Positions 42,983-51,557 of a stretch of DNA of 64,000 nt are shown here, piece after piece. The first letter of the stretch is position 1. Each line of letters starts with the position of its first letter. The notes under the pieces were generated by a model. That model searched no databases. It saw nothing but the letters and a program-made list of their open reading frames with translations, and was not told the origin of the DNA. The translations under genes and the position numbers were made by a program. The stretch is from Arthrobacter sp. KBS0702 (GTDB lineage Bacteria > Actinomycetota > Actinomycetes > Actinomycetales > Micrococcaceae), in NCBI RefSeq assembly GCF_005937985.2, contig NZ_CP042172.1:2976001-3040000 (forward strand). The letters run 5' to 3'.

Positions 42983-43936
42983 GTGAGCAACGAAATCCCC
43001 GCCAAGGTATCTGACGTTTTTGACCCCAACCGCTGGCGCGCCGTGTCCGGCTTCGACGACTTCCAGGACATGACCTATCACCGCCAGGTGGAACGGTCCG
43101 ACGACGGCGCCGTGGTCCGGGACCTGCCCACGGTCCGGATCGCCTTCAACCGGCCCGAGGTCCGCAACGCCTTCCGCCCCGGCACCGTGGACGAGCTCTA
43201 CCGGGCCATGGACCACGCCCGGATGAGCCCGGACGTGGCCACCGTGCTGCTCACCGGCAACGGCCCCTCCGCCAAGGACGGCGGCCACTCCTTCTGCTCC
43301 GGCGGCGACCAGCGGATCCGCGGCCGCGACGGGTACCGCTATGCCGAGGGCGAGACGAAGGAGACCATCGACCCGGCCCGCGCCGGCCGGCTGCACATCC
43401 TGGAGGTCCAGCGGCTGATGCGGACCATGCCCAAGGTGGTCATCGCCGTCGTCAACGGCTGGGCGGCCGGCGGCGGGCACTCCCTGCACGTCGTCTCGGA
43501 CCTCACCATCGCCTCCCGCCAGCACGGCAAGTTCAAGCAGACCGACGCCACCGTGGGCAGCTTCGACGCCGGCTACGGCTCGGCCCTGCTGGCCCGCCAG
43601 ATCGGCCAGAAAGCGGCCCGCGAAATCTTCTTTCTGGCCCGCGAATATTCCGCCGAGGACATGGTCCGGATGGGCGCCGTGAACGATGCCGTGGACCACG
43701 AACGCCTTGAGGACGTGGCGCTGGAATACGCCGCCGACATCGCCCGGCAGTCCCCGCAGGCCATCCGGATGCTCAAGTTCGCCTTCAACCTCGCCGACGA
43801 CGGCCTGGCCGGACAGCAGGTCTTCGCCGGCGAGGCGACGCGGCTGGCCTACATGACGGACGAGGCGGTGGAGGGCAAAGAGGCCTTCCTGGAGAAACGC
43901 GATCCGGACTGGTCCCAGTTCCCGTACTACTTCTAA
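42983..43936 (+). CDS. menB: 1,4-dihydroxy-2-naphthoyl-CoA synthase
   Basis: A 317-residue crotonase-fold enzyme that closes the naphthoate ring of menaquinone. The MenB landmarks are FCSGGDQRIRGRDGY, NGWAAGGGHSLHVVSDL, the catalytic region TVGSFDAGYGSALLARQIG and the C-terminal KRDPDWSQFPYYF. It starts with GTG. It is followed ten bases later by menE and is longer than E. coli MenB by about 30 residues, normal for actinobacteria. Confidence 0.96.
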   Translation: MSNEIPAKVSDVFDPNRWRAVSGFDDFQDMTYHRQVERSDDGAVVRDLPTVRIAFNRPEVRNAFRPGTVDELYRAMDHARMSPDVATVLLTGNGPSAKDGGHSFCSGGDQRIRGRDGYRYAEGETKETIDPARAGRLHILEVQRLMRTMPKVVIAVVNGWAAGGGHSLHVVSDLTIASRQHGKFKQTDATVGSFDAGYGSALLARQIGQKAAREIFFLAREYSAEDMVRMGAVNDAVDHERLEDVALEYAADIARQSPQAIRMLKFAFNLADDGLAGQQVFAGEATRLAYMTDEAVEGKEAFLEKRDPDWSQFPYYF

Positions 43937-43946
43937 GGCTGCCGCA

Positions 43947-45110
43947 GTGAATTCCGGAGAGGTGAACATCGAGCCCGCCCTGGCCGCGCTGGCCGCGGCC
44001 CTCCGCGGGGAGGGCCCCGCCGTCGAGCTGTCCGCCGGCCCGGACGGGTCCCTCGTCGTCGGCCTGGTGGAGACCCCCGGGTTCGAGGACGCCGCGGTGG
44101 TGGTGCGCACCTCCGGCTCCACCGGGGTGCCAAAAGCCACGGTGCTCACGGTGGATGCCCTCGCGGCTTCTTCCATGGCCACGGCGATGGCGCTCAAGGG
44201 CGAAGGGCAGTGGCTGCTGGCGCTGCCCCTGCAGTACGTGGCCGGCGTGCAGGTGCTGGTCCGGTCCCTCTTCGCCGGCACCCGGCCCTGGGCGATGGAC
44301 CTCTCCGGCGGCTTCACCCCGGAGGCCTTCACCGCCGCGGCCCAGGAGCTCACCGACAAGCTCCGCTTCACCTCCCTGGTGCCCACCCAGCTGCAACGGC
44401 TGCTGGACACGCCCTCGTCGCAGACACTGGCCGCGCTCCGCCGCTTCAACGCGGTCCTGCTCGGCGGCGCGCCCGCATCGGCCGGGCTGCTCGGCGCGGC
44501 CCGTGACGCCGGCGTCCGGGTGGTGACCACCTACGGGTCCGCCGAGACCTGCGGCGGCTGCGTCTACGACGGCGTGCCGCTGGACGGCGTCGACGTTCGG
44601 CTGGCAGACGACGGACGCATCCTGCTCGGCGGGGCCACCATCGCCGCCGGGTACCTCGGAGCCCCGGAACTCAGCGCGGCGACGTTCGTCGAGGACGAGG
44701 GGGTCCGCTGGTACCGCACCAGCGACCTCGGGGCAGTGTCCGCGGACGGCACGCTGGCCGTGCTGGGCCGGGCAGACGACGTCGTCATCACCGGAGGCGT
44801 CAAGGTGTCCGCCGCACAAGTGCAGGCCGAGCTGGAGCGGCTCGAGGGTGTGCGGGCGGCTTTCGTCGCAGGGGTTCCGTCCGCCGAATGGGGCCAGGCG
44901 CTGGCGGCCTACGTGGTGCTGGCGGATCCTTCCCCGGAAGCGGCGGACGATTTCAGGGCGCGTTTCGCCGGCGGAAGTGCGGGCGCTTTGACCGGTGCCC
45001 TGGCCCCGAAAACCGTGCTGACCGCGGCGGAACTGTTGATGCTTCCAAACGGAAAACCGGACCGGCTGGGCATGACGGTTCGGCTGGAAGCCCTGCATCA
45101 GGGAAAATAG
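43947..45110 (+). CDS. menE: o-Succinylbenzoate-CoA ligase
   Basis: A 387-residue adenylate-forming enzyme making o-succinylbenzoyl-CoA. Motifs are VRTSGSTGVPKATVLT, TTYGSAETCGG, RTSDLGAVSADG and VVITGGVKVSAAQVQAELE. It begins with a GTG. The N-terminal half is shorter than in E. coli MenE (451 residues), as is common in actinobacteria. Gene order menB-menE-menA supports the assignment. Confidence 0.93.
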   Translation: MNSGEVNIEPALAALAAALRGEGPAVELSAGPDGSLVVGLVETPGFEDAAVVVRTSGSTGVPKATVLTVDALAASSMATAMALKGEGQWLLALPLQYVAGVQVLVRSLFAGTRPWAMDLSGGFTPEAFTAAAQELTDKLRFTSLVPTQLQRLLDTPSSQTLAALRRFNAVLLGGAPASAGLLGAARDAGVRVVTTYGSAETCGGCVYDGVPLDGVDVRLADDGRILLGGATIAAGYLGAPELSAATFVEDEGVRWYRTSDLGAVSADGTLAVLGRADDVVITGGVKVSAAQVQAELERLEGVRAAFVAGVPSAEWGQALAAYVVLADPSPEAADDFRARFAGGSAGALTGALAPKTVLTAAELLMLPNGKPDRLGMTVRLEALHQGK

Positions 45111-45169
45111 AAAAGCTTCAACCAAGTCTGTCCAACCAGATCGTCACCAAAACCAACGAGGTACTGAAC

Positions 45170-46051
45170 GTGGCCACAGCCGCACAATGGATCCAAGGCG
45201 CCCGGCTGCGCACCCTGCCGGCCGCGATCGCGCCGGTCCTGATCGGGTCCGCAGCCGCCTATGAGCTGGATGCCTTCCGACCCGTCAACGCACTGCTGGC
45301 CGCCATGGTGGCACTGCTGCTCCAGGTCGGCGTGAATTACGCCAACGACTACTCCGACGGCATCCGCGGCACCGACGAGGACCGGGTTGGCCCGCTCCGG
45401 CTGGTCGGCTCCGGCGCGGCGGCGCCAGCGCACGTCAAGCGGGCCGCGTTCGCGGCGTTCGGCCTGGCGATGCTGTTCGGCCTGGCCCTGGTCATCATCA
45501 CGCAAGCCTGGTGGCTGATCCTCGTGGGCGTGGGCTGCGTCCTGGCCGCCTGGGGCTACACCGGGGGCAAGAACCCCTACGGCTACCTCGGCCTGGGCGA
45601 CGTGTTCGTCTTTGTGTTCTTCGGGCTGGTCGCCACGCTGGGCACCACCTACACGCAGGCCGGCCAGATCAGCCTCGCGGCCGTCATCGGCGCGATCGGC
45701 ACGGGACTCATCGCCTGCGCCCTGCTGATGGCCAATAACGTCCGAGACATCCCCACCGACCGGGTCGCGGGGAAGAAGACCCTGGCCGTCCGGCTCGGTG
45801 ACAAGCATGCCCGGGAGAGCTACGTGCTGATGCTCGCCGTTGCCATCCTGCTGGTGATCGTGCTCGCGCCCCGGCAGCCGTGGATGCTGATCGTGCTGTT
45901 GCTGATCCCGGCCATCCTGATGCCGTCCTGGCTGATGATTGCGGGACGCCGCCGCAAGAGCCTCATTCCGGTGCTGAAGCAGACCGGTCTGATCAACCTC
46001 GGTTACGCGGTGCTGTTCTCGCTCGGCCTGGTGCTGAGCCACGGTTTCTAG
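45170..46051 (+). CDS. menA: 1,4-dihydroxy-2-naphthoate polyprenyltransferase
   Basis: A 293-residue UbiA-family membrane enzyme attaching the polyprenyl chain. The first Asp-rich motif is NDYSDGIRGTDEDR after LLLQVGVNYA; the second is NNVRDIPTDRVAGKKTLAVRLG. About eight helices follow. The start is the GTG at 45170 with GAGGT seven bases upstream; the long open frame to 44888 is inside menE and is a shadow. It is the last menaquinone gene here. Confidence 0.94.
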   Translation: MATAAQWIQGARLRTLPAAIAPVLIGSAAAYELDAFRPVNALLAAMVALLLQVGVNYANDYSDGIRGTDEDRVGPLRLVGSGAAAPAHVKRAAFAAFGLAMLFGLALVIITQAWWLILVGVGCVLAAWGYTGGKNPYGYLGLGDVFVFVFFGLVATLGTTYTQAGQISLAAVIGAIGTGLIACALLMANNVRDIPTDRVAGKKTLAVRLGDKHARESYVLMLAVAILLVIVLAPRQPWMLIVLLLIPAILMPSWLMIAGRRRKSLIPVLKQTGLINLGYAVLFSLGLVLSHGF

Positions 46052-46097
46052 CGCAGGTTCCGGAGGCGGCCTGCCGGGAGGGCCTGCATCGGGTTGT

Positions 46098-46153
46098 CGG
46101 CGTCGTGGCGCCTCCGCCGGCGTCGTGGCGCCTCCGCCGGCGTCGTGCCGCCG
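46098..46153. repeat. 20-bp tandem repeat between menA and the DUF4229 gene
   Basis: A 20-base unit starting CGGCGTCGTGGCGCCTCCGC occurs twice perfectly (46098-46117, 46118-46137), followed by a diverged partial copy to 46153. It lies in the 108-base gap between the convergent menA and DUF4229 genes. Confidence 0.85.
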
Positions 46154-46159
46154 AGTTGC

Positions 46160-46468
46160 TTAGGAGTCCTTGGGACGGCTGTCAGTGCGCACCGTGACGT
46201 CCGGGTGCTCGTCCACCAGCCGGTCTTCCGCGGCGGCGTCGGCGGCCTCGCCCGCGCTGCGCAGCGGCTTCGCCTGGCCGGAGAAGCGGTGGTGGATAGA
46301 GGCCGTGGCCGCGTCCCGCTGCTTCTGGAAGAACAGGAAGCTGATCGCGAAGGCCATCATCCCGGCGCAGAGTGCAGCCAGCAGCCAGCCCAGCTGCAAG
46401 TAGACAAACAGGGCGAACAACGGCACAAACAGCGCCAGACGGATCAGGGAGTATTTCAGGAAAGCCAC
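46160..46468 (-). CDS. DUF4229 family membrane protein
   Basis: A 102-residue protein with two N-terminal helices (LIRLALFVPLFALFVYLQ and LLAALCAGMMAFAISFLFF) and a charged tail containing FQKQRDAATASIHHRF. This matches the actinobacterial DUF4229 family, which commonly sits between menaquinone and cytochrome c biogenesis genes. Its function is unknown. The start is at 46468 and its end is close to the 20-bp tandem repeats. Confidence 0.8.
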   Translation of the reverse strand: MAFLKYSLIRLALFVPLFALFVYLQLGWLLAALCAGMMAFAISFLFFQKQRDAATASIHHRFSGQAKPLRSAGEAADAAAEDRLVDEHPDVTVRTDSRPKDS

Positions 46469-46520
46469 ACTCCCAGTTTAGCCGTCGCGGACCCGGCCCG
46501 GCCGCTCCCGGCTGTCCCGC

Positions 46521-46558
46521 CTGATTGCCCTGTCTGATTGCCTGCCTGATTGCTGCGG
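46521..46558. repeat. Short tandem CTGATTGC repeats
   Basis: CTGATTGC occurs three times at 12-13-base spacing (46521, 46534, 46546). The repeats are in the 166-base divergent gap between the DUF4229 gene and the PLDc_N gene, probably near their promoters. Confidence 0.7.
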
Positions 46559-46634
46559 CGCCGTTGTCATGCACGGTTGCCCTTGCCCTCCCGGACCCGG
46601 CGCCGGAAACCCTCCCGGAGGCTAAACTGAAGCT

Positions 46635-47054
46635 ATGCTCCGTGTTGTGGTACCCATCCTCTTGCTGGTCGTTTTTGTCTACGGGCTCATCGATCTGATC
46701 CGGACCGACGCACGCCAGACCAGGGGCATTTCGAAGCCGGCCTGGATCGTCGTGCAAATCGTCCTTCCGCTGATCGGCGCCGCGCTGTGGTTCATCCTCG
46801 GCAGGCCGCGCGGGAGTGCCGCCGCGTCCCCGGCCGCCTACAGCCACCCGACCGCCCCGGACGACGATCCCGACTTCCTCCGCAACCTGGAGCTGCGCCG
46901 CCGCAACCAGGCGGAGGCCGACCGGCTCAAGAAGCTCAAGGACGAACTGGACGCCAAGGAACGCGAGCTTGGCCGCGGTACCGGCCCGTCCCACGGCCCG
47001 GAGTCCGGCGAAGCCAGCGGCGACACCACGCAGGGCACCGACGAAGTCAAGTAG
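46635..47054 (+). CDS. PLDc_N domain membrane protein
   Basis: A 139-residue protein with the phospholipase D N-terminal-type transmembrane domain: VVVPILLLVVFVYGLIDLIRTD and WIVVQIVLPLIGAALWFILGRPRG. The C-terminal half is polar and likely forms a coiled coil (LELRRRNQAEADRLKKLKDE). No phosphodiesterase domain is present. Such proteins are common companions of the menaquinone/cytochrome c region in actinobacteria; the role is unknown. Confidence 0.8.
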   Translation: MLRVVVPILLLVVFVYGLIDLIRTDARQTRGISKPAWIVVQIVLPLIGAALWFILGRPRGSAAASPAAYSHPTAPDDDPDFLRNLELRRRNQAEADRLKKLKDELDAKERELGRGTGPSHGPESGEASGDTTQGTDEVK

Positions 47055-47173
47055 CACCACGGGCAGGCAGCACCGCCCGGGACTTGCGGTCTTTCACGCC
47101 ACACTGCGGCGCCCTGATTTCAGGTCTAGCCCCCGGGTACGCCCGGGTACGCCCCGGCGACCACCAGTCATCA

Positions 47174-47249
47174 TTCGCCACACATGGCCGGAATCCCACC
47201 CCGCATGGCGGCCATCTTTGGCAAACCGACGCCACGCACCCACGCCGCA
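47174..47249. repeat. Dispersed repeat, copy B
   Basis: Aligns over its first 58 bases with copy A (21203) and over the full length with copy C, which lies 166 bases downstream in direct orientation. The core is an ATGGCCG...CGGCCAT inverted pair. It lies in the gene-free stretch 47055-47463. Confidence 0.8.
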
Positions 47250-47339
47250 CTTGTCCTGAGCCACCCATTGCCGCGTCTGGGCCGCTGTTCTTTGCCACCT
47301 AGGGCCTGGCCCGCCACCACGAGCAGGCAGCCGCCTCCA

Positions 47340-47415
47340 TTAGCCACACATGGCCGGAATCCCAGCCCGCATAGCGGCCATCTCCGGCAAATCACCGCCA
47401 CGCACCCACGCCGCA
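47340..47415. repeat. Dispersed repeat, copy C
   Basis: A direct repeat of copy B with scattered changes, including the shared end GCCACGCACCCACGCCGCA. The rest of 47055-47463 contains no convincing gene; small frames there only follow the repeats. Confidence 0.8.
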
Positions 47416-47462
47416 TGAACTTCCATCCATCGGCCCACTACTCCCCCACACCCGGCAAGCTC

Positions 47463-47471
47463 TGTGGATAA
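47463..47471 (+). other. DnaA-box-like 9-mer
   Basis: TGTGGATAA is the exact reverse complement of the consensus DnaA box. It overlaps the first possible start codon (GTG) of the following gene. It is single, so not an origin by itself. Confidence 0.4.
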
Positions 47472-48550
47472 CGTCCGGGCCGCCTCCCGTCGGGCGCAGA
47501 ATTCACTCATGCGCCAACCCAGTGAGCTTCCCGCACAGCTTCGAAACAAGCCGTTCACCATGGCGGCCGCCCGCGCGGCGGGGCTGAGCCGACGTCGAAC
47601 CCGGGCCCGGGATCTCGTCGCGCCTTGCTACGGAGTGCGCACCACTGCCACGATCACGGACACACTCCTCGAGCGCGTTCGTGCCTTGACTGCCGTAACC
47701 GCCGCGGTGGTGAGCCATTTATCCGCAGCCGTGCTGTGGGGCTTCCCTCTGCCCTCATCCTTGGCGAACACGGCCCTCGTCCATCTGACGAGCCTGCCGG
47801 GCCGTCGCGCTGTGCGGCGAAAGAACGTCGTAGGCCATCAGCAGTCTTTCAAACCGGAGGAGATCGTTGCCGGGGCCAAGGTAAGTTGCACCTCCCCCTT
47901 GCGGACCTGGTTCGATCTCGCGGGCATGCTAAGTCTCGATGATTTGGTGATTGCCGGCGACTTCCTGCTCCAACGCAGGAATCCCCTGGTCACGCTCGCT
48001 GACCTTGACGCTTATCTCGAAGGAAAGCGAGGGACTCCGGGCTACCGGCGCGCCATGCGGGCCCGCACCCTGGTCCGTGCCGGCACGGACCGCCATGCGG
48101 GCCCGCACCCTGGTCCGTGCCGGCACGGATTCCCCCAAAGAAACCGAACTCCGGCTGCTCCTGATCCGCCACGGGCTGCCCGAACCGGGAATCAACGTCC
48201 CCATGTTCGACGAGACCGGCGGCTGGATCCAGGACCCGGACATGTCTTATGAACGGGAAAAGGTCGCGGTCCAGTACGACGGCAGCCATCATGCCAGTCC
48301 TGCGCAACGTCGCAGCGATATCTTCCGGGATGAGAATGCCAGAGACGCTGGGTGGCGGGTAGTTGTATTGACGCAGTGGGATCTGAACCGGTTCGCCCCC
48401 GGCATGGAGCCTACGGCAGTTACCAGGGTGCGGGCGGCGCTGGTGGACCGCGGCTGGAGGCCCAGCCCTGGCGCGAAGCAGCGGCAACATCCCGGGTCTG
48501 GCCCGCGTCCTGCACCCAACCGTCGTCGATCTGACGCAGATGGCCGCTAA
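47464..48550 (+). pseudogene. AbiEi-type/DUF559 protein, frameshifted by a 40-bp duplication
   Basis: Two overlapping frames encode one protein. The first (47464, or ATG 47509, to 48252) starts with an AbiEi-antitoxin-like winged-helix part (FTMAAARAAGLSRRRTRARDL) and continues to MRARTLVRAGTD. The second frame carries on after the same words with SPKETELRLLLIRHGLPEPG and a Vsr/DUF559 nuclease-like end (YDGSHHASPAQRRSD, GWRVVVLTQWDLNRF). The 40-bp tandem duplication at 48051-48130 causes the +1 shift; removing one copy restores one continuous frame. The first frame then ends in a short out-of-frame tail. It is therefore probably inactive, or switchable. Confidence 0.8.
48051..48130 (+). repeat. 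40-bp tandem duplication
   Basis: 48051-48090 and 48091-48130 are identical except for the last base (C against T). Forty bases is not a multiple of three, so the duplication shifts the reading frame of the surrounding gene. Confidence 0.95.
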
Positions 48551-48590
48551 GCCGGGCGGCTTAGCGGCCATTCATGGCGAAGCGGTGGCA
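48541..48590. repeat. Dispersed repeat, copy D, with hairpin
   Basis: A perfect 13-bp stem (48541-48553 with 48558-48570) around a GGGC loop, followed by a segment matching the right arm of copy A (GCGGCCATTC, then TGGCGAAGCGGTG). It lies between the convergent pseudogene and ccsB and may end both transcripts. Confidence 0.75.
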
Positions 48591-48603
48591 AGAACCCCGG
48601 GGC

Positions 48604-49707
48604 CTACAGACCCGAGTAGGAGTGCAGGCCGTTGAAGAACTGGTTCACGATCGTGAAGTTGAAGACCACGCACAAGTAGCCAACGATCGAGAGCCAGGCA
48701 GCGCGCGTACCGGTCCAGCCGCGGGTGGCGCGGGCGTGCAGGTAGCCGGCGTAGACCACCCAGATCACGAAGGTCCAGACTTCCTTGGTGTCCCAGCCCC
48801 AGAACCGGCCCCAGGCCTTCTCGGCCCAGATGGCCCCGAACATCAGGGTGAAGGTCCAGCCCACGAACGCGATCGCGTTGATCCGGTAGGACAGGTTCTC
48901 GAGGCTCAGGGCGTTGGGCACGAGGCGCATGAAGCCGAGCTTGTCGGCGCCGCCGGCGGCAAGGGTCTTTTGCCGGTGCGACTGGACCAGTTGCAGTGCG
49001 GACATCGCGAAGGTCAGGGTGAACAGGGCGGAGGACATCACCGCGATGGAGACGTGGATGATCAGCCAGTAGCTCTGCAGCGCGGGCACGAGGTGTCCCA
49101 CCGGGGTCCAGTAGGCAACGGACGCGGCCACGAGCATGATGATGGCCAGGCCGATCACAAAGGTGCCCAGGAAGCGCAGGTCGCGGCGGATCAGCACCAC
49201 CAGGAAGACGGCCACCGCCACAAACGCGCCGGTGGTCAGGAACTCGTACATGTTGCCCCACGGGACCCGGCCCGCGCCGAGGGCCCGCGTGATGACGCCG
49301 GCCGCGTGGATGGCCGCCCCCAGCACGGTCAGAGCGACGGCAACCCGGGCGGGAACACGGCGCTCGTCGCCATAGCGCATGCCGCCGTCGGCGGTCTGGC
49401 CGGCACCGGCGCCTTGGTTGCCCGAGACGGACGACGTCGGACGTTCGGCACGGCCGATCGGTCCGGCCACGTCGGACTCGGCCCGGTCAACGGCCCCGGA
49501 GGAAGCCCCGACGCCGGCGCCCACCGGCACGCGGGCGGCCCCGACGCCGGACAGTTCCGCCGCCTTCAGGTCCACCGCGCGCAGGGTTTTGCTGCTCTTG
49601 GCCAGGTCCCAGGCGAAGGCAATGAAGGCCACCGTGTAGGTCCCGGCGGCGAGCAGCATAAAGAGCTCGCTGTACTGGCCCATGGTTTCGTTGATCGAGA
49701 ACGGCAT
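48604..49707 (-). CDS. ccsB: Cytochrome c biogenesis protein CcsB/ResC (haem handling)
   Basis: A 367-residue membrane protein of System II. The tryptophan-rich WWD-type motif reads WGWDTKEVWTFVIW; conserved His residues flank it (WLIIHVSIAV upstream, LHARATRGW downstream). Near the N-terminus helix 1 is followed by a variable Ala/Gly/Arg cytoplasmic stretch of about 70 residues. With ResB it exports haem and ligates it to apocytochrome c. Its ATG overlaps the resB stop by one base (TAATG). Confidence 0.92.
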   Translation of the reverse strand: MPFSINETMGQYSELFMLLAAGTYTVAFIAFAWDLAKSSKTLRAVDLKAAELSGVGAARVPVGAGVGASSGAVDRAESDVAGPIGRAERPTSSVSGNQGAGAGQTADGGMRYGDERRVPARVAVALTVLGAAIHAAGVITRALGAGRVPWGNMYEFLTTGAFVAVAVFLVVLIRRDLRFLGTFVIGLAIIMLVAASVAYWTPVGHLVPALQSYWLIIHVSIAVMSSALFTLTFAMSALQLVQSHRQKTLAAGGADKLGFMRLVPNALSLENLSYRINAIAFVGWTFTLMFGAIWAEKAWGRFWGWDTKEVWTFVIWVVYAGYLHARATRGWTGTRAAWLSIVGYLCVVFNFTIVNQFFNGLHSYSGL

Positions 49708-51557
49708 TACTGATCCTTCTTTGACTCAGGAGAGCCTGCTGTGGTCTGGAGGGAGTCTGTTGCGGGCTGTTCGGGAGAGCTCTGCGGGCCGGCATCAGCG
49801 CCTGCGCCGGTGTCCGCCCGGTCATTATCCGCCCCCGCGCTGGGAACGGGCTGGGAACCGGAGTCGTCCAGCGGCCATGCCGCCGCGAGCAGGGCCCGGA
49901 GGGCCGCGGCTTCGCCGGCCAGGCGGTGGTCCTCGCCGCGGGCCAGCAGGCCGTATTCCACCATCGTCCGGCCGTCCTCGTGCGAGCCGGCACGGACCCA
50001 GGCGCGACGGCGGTTCACGTACAGCGAGGTGACCAGGCCTGCGACCGCGAGGAGCGCGAAGAACAAAGCGTAGCCCTGACCGGGGTTGTGGTGGATGTCC
50101 ACGCCCACGTAGCGCTTGACCCCATCGAAGCTGATGGTGCCCTTGCCGTCCGGCAGGGTGTGGGTGGCACCGGGGGTCAGCACGATGCCCTTGGTGGGCA
50201 GGTTGCGGGCGTTGAGCGGCGTCAGCTTCTTCACGTCCAGCTCAAACACGTTCTGCGGCGAGCCGCTGTCCAGCCCGAGGTCGCCGTAGTAGGAGTTCAG
50301 CGTCAGCTGCGGGTTGAACAGCTCGGGATCGCCGCTGAAGGAAACGCCTTCCGGCGTGACGAATGCTGTGGGCAGGAAGAAGCCCGCGAAGGCGAGCTGC
50401 TCGGGCTTGGCATCGGGAACCTTGATGACCACCGAGGAGTAGTAGTTGTCGCCCTGGAGCTTGGCGACCACCGGGCCCTGCATGGCCACGTTGCCGTTGG
50501 CGTCGCGCACCGTGACCACCGGGGCGTAGCCGTTGCCGGTCAGGTAGATGCTGGTGCCGCCCAGGTTCAGCGGATCATTGACCTTCAGCACCTGATGCTC
50601 GGCGGGCGCTCCCGGGTTCTCCTTCGTGGTCACGTCTGCCTTGAAGTCGATCGGCTGGCCGAACTTGCCCTTCGATTCGCGGTCAAAGGTGATCTGGAAC
50701 TTGTCCAGCTGGATGGAATAGGGCTGCAGCTGGGCGCTCTGGAAATTCGTGCCCGGCGTGAACTGGTCGTAGCCCACCAAGGTGTTCACAAAGGTGTCGC
50801 CCTCGACCAGGATGCGCTGGCCGCTGTAGCCGAACAGGCCGCCGGCCGCGACGGACACCAGCACGCCGATCAGCGCGGTGTGAAAGACCAGGTTGCCGAC
50901 CTCCCGGAGGAAGCCGCGTTCCGCGCCCAGCGACGGCCGGGCCCCGTCGCTGTCCCTGACCTCGACCCGGTAGCCGCGCTTCTTCAGCAGGGCGGCGGCG
51001 TCGTCAATGGCGCGCGACGCCGGGATCCCGGCGTCGGCGGGAATCACCAGGGTGCCGTACTCGGGCAGCCGCGACAGCCGGGCCGGTGTGCGCGGGGGCT
51101 GGGAACGCATGGCCTTGTAGTGCACGATGGCCCGCGGCACCACGCAGCCGATCAGCGAGATGAACAGCAGAATGTAGATCGCGGAGAACCACGCCGAAGA
51201 GTACACATCGTAGAGCTGCAGCGCGTCCAGGACCTTCCCGTAGTCCGGGTGGTCCTTGATGTACTGGGTGACCACCGCGGGGTTCGCGGGCCGCTGCGGG
51301 AACAGCGATCCGGGCACGGCGGCGACGGCGAGCAGCAGCAGCAGGAACAGCGCGGTGCGCATGCTGGTCAGCTGTGTCCAAGCCCAGCGGAGCATGCCCA
51401 CCGGTCCCAGCGAGGGCAGGACAGCCTCGGCCTTCGCGGCGGACACGGCAGCGTCGGCGGGCTTCGTCCCGGTGTCGGGCGTGCCGGAGTCGGGTGTGCC
51501 GGGGCGCCTCGTGCCGTTGGCTGGGGTCGTCTTCTTTACGTTCACTCGCTCGCTCAT
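49707..51557 (-). CDS. resB: Cytochrome c biogenesis protein ResB
   Basis: A 616-residue System II partner of CcsB. The N-terminal part has LRWAWTQLTSMRTALFLLLLL and the segment PGSLFPQRPANPAVV; a second helix group follows near IYILLFISLIGCVVPR. A large extracytoplasmic domain (about 250-520) precedes the last helix (YALFFALLAVAGLVTSLYV). The C-terminal 110 residues are Ala/Asp/Pro-rich. The start at 51557 shares one base with the ccdA stop (TGATG). The N-terminal 50 residues are Pro/Thr/Asp-rich. Confidence 0.92.
   Translation of the reverse strand: MSERVNVKKTTPANGTRRPGTPDSGTPDTGTKPADAAVSAAKAEAVLPSLGPVGMLRWAWTQLTSMRTALFLLLLLAVAAVPGSLFPQRPANPAVVTQYIKDHPDYGKVLDALQLYDVYSSAWFSAIYILLFISLIGCVVPRAIVHYKAMRSQPPRTPARLSRLPEYGTLVIPADAGIPASRAIDDAAALLKKRGYRVEVRDSDGARPSLGAERGFLREVGNLVFHTALIGVLVSVAAGGLFGYSGQRILVEGDTFVNTLVGYDQFTPGTNFQSAQLQPYSIQLDKFQITFDRESKGKFGQPIDFKADVTTKENPGAPAEHQVLKVNDPLNLGGTSIYLTGNGYAPVVTVRDANGNVAMQGPVVAKLQGDNYYSSVVIKVPDAKPEQLAFAGFFLPTAFVTPEGVSFSGDPELFNPQLTLNSYYGDLGLDSGSPQNVFELDVKKLTPLNARNLPTKGIVLTPGATHTLPDGKGTISFDGVKRYVGVDIHHNPGQGYALFFALLAVAGLVTSLYVNRRRAWVRAGSHEDGRTMVEYGLLARGEDHRLAGEAAALRALLAAAWPLDDSGSQPVPSAGADNDRADTGAGADAGPQSSPEQPATDSLQTTAGSPESKKDQ

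Noticed and set aside
42485..44530. Minus-strand open frame of 681 codons opposite menB and menE
   Set aside because: It covers three confident genes in antisense and shows no domain.
47178..47415. Short frames beginning MAGIPP.. and MAGIPA.. in the gene-free stretch
   Set aside because: They simply follow the dispersed repeats in both directions and have no stable length or binding site.
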